A model generated the notes under the pieces. That model was not told where the DNA came from, searched no databases, and worked only from the letters and a program-made list of their open reading frames with translations. 64,000 nt of DNA, taken from contig JAILRB010000005.1 in the NCBI GenBank assembly GCA_024698585.1, positions 1-64,000 of the forward strand, in the 5' to 3' direction. Numbering within the stretch: the stretch's first letter is position 1; each line of letters opens with the position of its first letter. Below are positions 60,493 through 64,000 of this stretch, piece after piece. Source of the stretch: Eubacterium sp. (GTDB lineage Bacteria; Bacillota; Clostridia; Lachnospirales; Lachnospiraceae). The position numbers and the translations under genes were made by a program.

Positions 60493-60513
60493 ATAAGGTT
60501 TCTTTATAAAGTA

Positions 60514-60550
60514 GAAAGAGAAAGTCACAAGTTGATTTTCTCTTTCTTTA
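60514..60550 (+). terminator. Terminator after the zinc-ribbon gene
   Basis: GAAAGAGAAA (60514-60523) pairs with TTTCTCTTTC (60537-60546), followed by TTTA; T-run is short. Confidence 0.65.
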
Positions 60551-60566
60551 GTTTTATAATAAAACA

Positions 60567-60579
60567 CGGACTATGTCCG
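60567..60579 (+). promoter_or_regulatory. Dyad upstream of purB (possible purine-type operator)
   Basis: CGGAC-TAT-GTCCG (60567-60579) runs into CCGAA, loosely like the Bacillus PurR box CCGAAC. No convincing -35/-10 pair is clear nearby (TAGAAT and TACAAT at about 60590 are options). Confidence 0.35.
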
Positions 60580-60638
60580 AAACTATCTGATAGAATTACA
60601 ATTCAGGGATAATATCAAAGGTAAAAAGGAGAAGGACT

Positions 60639-62069
60639 ATGAACGATAAGTACGTAAGCCCATTGTCAGAAAGATATGCCAGCAAAGAAATGCAGTACAT
60701 CTTTTCCCCTGACATGAAATTTAAAACATGGAGAAAACTTTGGATTGCTTTAGCAGAATCTGAAATGGAACTGGGACTCAACATTACTCAGGAACAGATT
60801 GATGAATTAAAGGCAAATGCAGATAATATTAACTATGAAGATGCGAAAAAAAGAGAAAAACTGGTACGCCATGATGTTATGTCACACGTATATGCATATG
60901 GATTACAGTGTCCGAAAGCAAAGGGAATCATCCATTTAGGAGCGACTTCCTGCTATGTAGGTGATAACACAGACATCATTGTTATGACAGAAGGATTAAA
61001 GCTGGTTCGTAAGAAATTGATTAATGTAATCAATGAATTGGCTAAATTTGCTGATAAGTATAAGGCACAGCCGACTCTTGCATTTACACATTTTCAGCCG
61101 GCACAGCCTACCACAGTTGGTAAGAGAGCTACCTTATGGTTAATGGAACTAAAACTGGATTTAGATGATTTAGATTACATTCTTGACAATATGATGCTTC
61201 TCGGCTCTAAGGGTACTACAGGAACACAGGCTAGTTTCCTGGAACTCTTTGAAGGAGATCATGCTAAGATTAAAGAATTGGAAAAGAAGATTGCAGAAAA
61301 GATGGGATATCAGAAATGCTTCCCTGTTTCCGGTCAGACTTATTCCAGAAAGATGGATACCAGAGTATTAAATATTCTTGCAGGAATTGCAGCCAGTGCA
61401 CATAAATTCTCAAATGACATCAGATTACTTCAGCATCTGAAAGAAATTGAAGAACCATTTGAAAAGAATCAGATTGGATCTTCTGCTATGGCATATAAGA
61501 GAAATCCAATGAGAAGTGAGCGTATCGCTTCTTTGGCAAACTATGTAATGGTTACAGCATTGAATCCGGCAATTACTTCATCAACACAGTGGTTTGAAAG
61601 AACACTGGATGATTCAGCAAACAAGAGATTAAGTGTTCCGGAATCATTCCTTGCAATCGACGGAATCCTTGACTTATATTTGAATGTTGTGGATGGATTG
61701 GTTGTTTACGATAAGGTTATTACAAAGAGATTGATGAGTGAACTCCCATTCATGGCAACAGAAAATATTATGATGGATGCTGTAAAGGCAGGCGGTGACA
61801 GACAGGAAATGCATGAAAAAATTCGTGAACTTTCCATGGAAGCCGGTGCGAATGTAAAACAGAAGGGGCTTGATAATAACCTTTTGGAATTAATTGCCAA
61901 TGATGATGCCTTTAATATGTCCTATGAAGATCTGCAGAAGACTATGGATCCTACCAAGTATGTAGGACGTTCACCGGAACAGGTTGATGAATTCTTAAAG
62001 GAAGAAATTCAGCCAATCTTAGATGCAAACAAGGACATTCTTGGGTTATCTGCTACAATCAATGTTTAA
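60639..62069 (+). CDS. purB: Adenylosuccinate lyase
   Basis: A 476-residue fumarase/aspartase-superfamily enzyme that cleaves SAICAR and adenylosuccinate in purine synthesis. The signature loop is GSSAMAYKRNPMRSERIASL (catalytic Ser). HLGATSCYVGDNTDI and THFQPAQPTTVGKR carry the catalytic His residues. It stands alone rather than in a pur operon. The site AAAAGGAGAAGG precedes the ATG. Confidence 0.96.
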   Translation: MNDKYVSPLSERYASKEMQYIFSPDMKFKTWRKLWIALAESEMELGLNITQEQIDELKANADNINYEDAKKREKLVRHDVMSHVYAYGLQCPKAKGIIHLGATSCYVGDNTDIIVMTEGLKLVRKKLINVINELAKFADKYKAQPTLAFTHFQPAQPTTVGKRATLWLMELKLDLDDLDYILDNMMLLGSKGTTGTQASFLELFEGDHAKIKELEKKIAEKMGYQKCFPVSGQTYSRKMDTRVLNILAGIAASAHKFSNDIRLLQHLKEIEEPFEKNQIGSSAMAYKRNPMRSERIASLANYVMVTALNPAITSSTQWFERTLDDSANKRLSVPESFLAIDGILDLYLNVVDGLVVYDKVITKRLMSELPFMATENIMMDAVKAGGDRQEMHEKIRELSMEAGANVKQKGLDNNLLELIANDDAFNMSYEDLQKTMDPTKYVGRSPEQVDEFLKEEIQPILDANKDILGLSATINV

Positions 62070-62115
62070 ACCTGTGATTTTTGTGTGAACAAGTTTGAAT
62101 TTTTAATGAAATGCT

Positions 62116-62144
62116 TTTCATATGACATTGATTGTGATAAAATC
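62116..62144 (+). promoter_or_regulatory. Promoter of the trigger-factor-like lipoprotein gene
   Basis: TTTTCA (62116-62121), 17 bp, TAAAAT (62139-62144). Confidence 0.55.
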
Positions 62145-62191
62145 GGTGCTATGACTGATTGAAAAATCAAAGATAGAGGAGAATAAGAAAA

Positions 62192-63409
62192 ATGTATAAG
62201 AAAATTTTAGCTGGAGCATTAACAGTGACTATGGCATTTGGCTTAGTTGCATGTGGCTCAAAAGATGACAAGAAAGCTCAGCAGGAAACTGTAACATTAG
62301 CAGAAGATGCTACAACAGGACCTTACACAGCAGCAAAGGAAGAAACAGAAGTTGATTTCGGTATTGTAAGACTTGCAAAGATTGAAGACGTAACAGTATA
62401 CGAAGATGACATAAAAGTTACAAAGTCAGCTTACAAGGATGCTGTTTCTAACATTGCTTCACAGTATGCGACAACAGATACTGTTGAAAAGGGTGAAGTA
62501 AAGAAAGATTCTACAGTTGTTGTAGATTATGAAGGAAAGATTGAAGTAGACGGAAAGAAAGTAGCATTTGACGGTGGTACAGCTCAGGATACTACAATTA
62601 ACATCGGAACAGACGAAGGAAACTACATTGATGGTTTCGTTTCCTGCCTCGTTGGTAAAAAAGTAGGAGATAAGTTCACAGAAAAATTAAAATTCCCGAA
62701 ATCATATGACCATACAACAAAAATCAATGATAAGGAAATTAAGTTAGCCGGACAGACTGTTTGGTTCACATACACAGTAAAATCACTTCAGGTTACAAAG
62801 ACTCCTGAATTCGATGATGCTTTCGCAAAAGAACATTTCGGTGCATATGGTGTTAAGGACGTTGCTTCTTTCAAGGATTATGCATATAAGCAGATGAGAA
62901 TTTCCAATGTTGTAAATTCAGGATGGCAGGATTATGTAAATTCTTGTGTGATTGTTTCTTATAATAGTGAAGCAAAGAAGGAACAGATTGAAAAGTACAC
63001 AAAACAGTACGAAGAACAGTTAAAGCAGAATTATCAGTGTTCTTTAAAGGACTACTTGGAAGCTTGCTCTATGTCTCAGAAGGATTGGGATAAGCAGGTA
63101 GAAGAAAGTGTTCTTTCCGATATGAAGAACAGAATGATTATTCAGGCTATGGCTAAGGTTTATAAGTTAGAATTAGATGATAAGACTTATAAGAAGGAAG
63201 CAGCTACTATGGCTGAAGGAATGACTGCAAAGGTTAAGGATTTAGAAGACCAGTATGGTAAAGAAGAAGTAGAATATGCAATCATTTACCAGAAGGTTCA
63301 GGAATACTTCGCAAATAATGTAACTGTGAAGGAAGGTTCAGCACCAACAACAGAAGCTCCTACTACAGAAGCAGCTGAAACAAAAGAAGCAAAGAAAGAT
63401 GCTGAATAA
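62192..63409 (+). CDS. Trigger-factor-like FKBP lipoprotein (extracytoplasmic foldase candidate)
   Basis: A 405-residue lipoprotein. The signal peptide ends at lipobox GLVAC, so it is anchored outside. An FKBP-type peptidyl-prolyl isomerase domain (about 105-205) shows VVVDYEGKIEVDGKKVAFDGG and IDGFVSCLVGKKVGDK. A C-terminal helical arm region (about 210-380) resembles the trigger factor C-terminal chaperone domain (PEFDDAFAKEHFGAYGVKD). The ribosome-binding N-terminal domain of true trigger factor is absent, replaced by the lipid anchor. A Thr/Pro/Glu tail ends it. Likely role: folding of secreted proteins at the cell surface. Confidence 0.85.
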   Translation: MYKKILAGALTVTMAFGLVACGSKDDKKAQQETVTLAEDATTGPYTAAKEETEVDFGIVRLAKIEDVTVYEDDIKVTKSAYKDAVSNIASQYATTDTVEKGEVKKDSTVVVDYEGKIEVDGKKVAFDGGTAQDTTINIGTDEGNYIDGFVSCLVGKKVGDKFTEKLKFPKSYDHTTKINDKEIKLAGQTVWFTYTVKSLQVTKTPEFDDAFAKEHFGAYGVKDVASFKDYAYKQMRISNVVNSGWQDYVNSCVIVSYNSEAKKEQIEKYTKQYEEQLKQNYQCSLKDYLEACSMSQKDWDKQVEESVLSDMKNRMIIQAMAKVYKLELDDKTYKKEAATMAEGMTAKVKDLEDQYGKEEVEYAIIYQKVQEYFANNVTVKEGSAPTTEAPTTEAAETKEAKKDAE

Positions 63410-63424
63410 GAATGAATAAGCAAG

Positions 63425-63450
63425 GCGGATTCGAAAGAATCCGCTTTTTT
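63425..63450 (+). terminator. Terminator after the trigger-factor-like gene
   Basis: GCGGATTC (63425-63432) pairs exactly with GAATCCGC (63437-63444), loop GAAA, then six T. Confidence 0.93.
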
Positions 63451-63669
63451 GCGTACACGACGAGGAAAATGCAGAAAGCTTGCTTTCATGCATTTGACGA
63501 CCGTGAAGCAGCCCCGAAACAAGCGCAGCGGTTTCGAGGGATTGCGTACACGACGAGGAAAATGCAGAAAGCTTGCTTTCATGCATTTGACGACCGTGAA
63601 GCAGCCCCGAAACAAGCGCAGCGGTTTCGAGGGATTACGTACACGACGAGGAAAATGCAGAAAGCTTGT
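63451..63669 (+). repeat. 93-bp tandem repeat, about 2.4 copies, hairpin-rich
   Basis: Copies start at 63451, 63544 and 63637 (the last is partial, to about 63669). Copies 1 and 2 are near identical. Each has a hairpin AAATGCA/TGCATTT with inner AAAGC/GCTTT, and a second hairpin GAAAC/GTTTC with flanking CCC/GGG. It starts directly after a terminator. Open frames through it are repeat artefacts. It resembles the aspS leader hairpins in style but not in sequence. Confidence 0.93.
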
Positions 63670-63862
63670 TAAAAAGTTCACAAATATTTTGCTTGCTCTT
63701 TTATAGGGAGTGTGGTAAATTTACTGCGGATGGTATTTGGATATAAACCATACCGTAAGATTTCTATAAAGGAGCAACTGATCGCCGTAGCTCATATCGC
63801 AGCAAACCAGAGTGTGGTGGTGCGAATGGGACTCATTGTCCTTCCGAAAAGGAGGGATGTCG
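63670..63862 (+). other. Gap and possible leader before the Rossmann gene
   Basis: No gene that I can support. It has one hairpin, GGTAT (63732-63736) with ATACC (63750-63754). An open frame from 63712 runs through into the next gene in the wrong frame and has no good ribosome site. AAGGAGGG (63849-63856) belongs to the gene at 63863. Confidence 0.5.
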
Positions 63863-64000
63863 ATGAAGTTTGGGTTTATAGGAGCAGGGAAAGTCGGTTT
63901 TTCCCTGGGAAAGTATTTGGCTGTAAAAGGTCAGGAAGTGACCGGCTATTACAGCGAGTTTTATGAAGACGCCATAGAGGCAGCACGGTTTACAGATTCA
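63863..64000 (+). CDS. Rossmann-fold NAD(P)-binding protein, 3' truncated by the window (DUF2520-like)
   Basis: The first 46 codons are visible. The start MKFGFIGAGKVGFSLGKYL has the GxGxxG dinucleotide-binding motif right at the N-terminus, and VTGYYSEFYEDAIEAARF follows. This opening is typical of the Rossmann-like/DUF2520 group, distantly related to ketopantoate and pyrroline-5-carboxylate reductases. The enzyme cannot be named from this piece. ATG 63863 is 6 nt after AAGGAGGG; an in-frame ATG at 63857 abuts that site. The frame is open to the window end. Confidence 0.82.
   Translation, partial: MKFGFIGAGKVGFSLGKYLAVKGQEVTGYYSEFYEDAIEAARFTDS

Noticed and set aside
60567-60600. Purine riboswitch upstream of purB
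   Set aside because: The region is too short and lacks the conserved junction and loop motifs; only a small dyad is present.
63298-63706. Open frames on both strands over the 93-bp repeats
   Set aside because: They repeat the same peptide per unit, have no ribosome sites and arise from the repeat length being a multiple of three.
63712-63966. An 84-residue frame before the Rossmann gene
   Set aside because: It overlaps the Rossmann gene out of frame, has a weak start and no known similarity. The gene at 63863 has the proper site and motif.

Overview
The window is about 64 kb of a low-to-mid GC Firmicute chromosome. Strong AGGAGG-type ribosome sites, sigma-A promoters with 16-18 bp spacers, T-box control, dapL, GatCAB, a glnA-ANTAR pair and many secreted proteins with lysine-rich Ig/FN3 modules and Thr/Glu linkers point to class Clostridia, most likely family Lachnospiraceae. 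This placement is an inference from gene content; no 16S gene is present. I count 54 genes, most of them housekeeping, and see no prophage, transposase, tRNA, rRNA or CRISPR array.

Layout. 1-8.6 kb: 3' part of proS, a HAD phosphatase, a Fur/Zur-type regulator with an orphan zinc-type ABC ATPase, ygiQ, and a secreted beta-helix glycosidase (GH87-like). 8.6-19.3 kb: yqeY, a secreted phosphoesterase, a murein hydrolase, a prenyl synthase, then secreted or membrane proteins, pyrF and an HD phosphohydrolase. 19.4-29.8 kb: GNAT, lipoprotein, amylosucrase-like GH13, DegV, a patatin-SulP pair, a second SulP facing it, and a DUF6056-type membrane protein. 29.8-36.2 kb: T-box-controlled aspS, a 34-residue membrane protein, a membrane-bound XRE regulator, a UvrX-YolD polymerase pair and gph. 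36.5-45.1 kb: an ABC exporter-rnhA-L,D-transpeptidase operon (minus strand), glnA with an ANTAR regulator, dapL, an amidase and a PRTase. 45.2-54.9 kb (minus strand): two DUF3592 proteins, a flippase-like protein, a surface-polysaccharide operon (polytopic protein, GT2, pyruvyltransferase-FrhB fusion) and an SH3 muramidase-like protein. 55-64 kb: gatCAB, an XRE regulator, a zinc-ribbon membrane protein, purB, a trigger-factor-like lipoprotein, and the start of a Rossmann protein.

How genes fit together. AspRS and GatCAB can make Asn-tRNA by transamidation. The T-box of aspS reads best with an Asn (AAC) specifier rather than Asp, which supports a non-discriminating AspRS controlled by tRNA-Asn. 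Cell-wall functions recur (M23 activator, amidase, L,D-transpeptidase, deacetylase, SH3 muramidase, dapL).

The most unusual content is intergenic. Two arrays 34 kb apart (1744-1909 and 36160-36389) belong to one repeat family: 38-bp units ending in GTACC/GGTAC, with a central T-tract, set at exactly 64 bp. GTAC therefore recurs at alternating 34 and 30 bp, close to three helical turns. The two arrays lie in opposite orientations and their interiors have diverged while the period has not. Other unexplained elements are a branched RNA candidate (32409-32516), a 26-bp perfect inverted repeat plus 43-bp hairpin repeats in the aspS leader, a 93-bp hairpin repeat at 63451-63669, and an 11-bp dyad across the ygiQ promoter and start codon.
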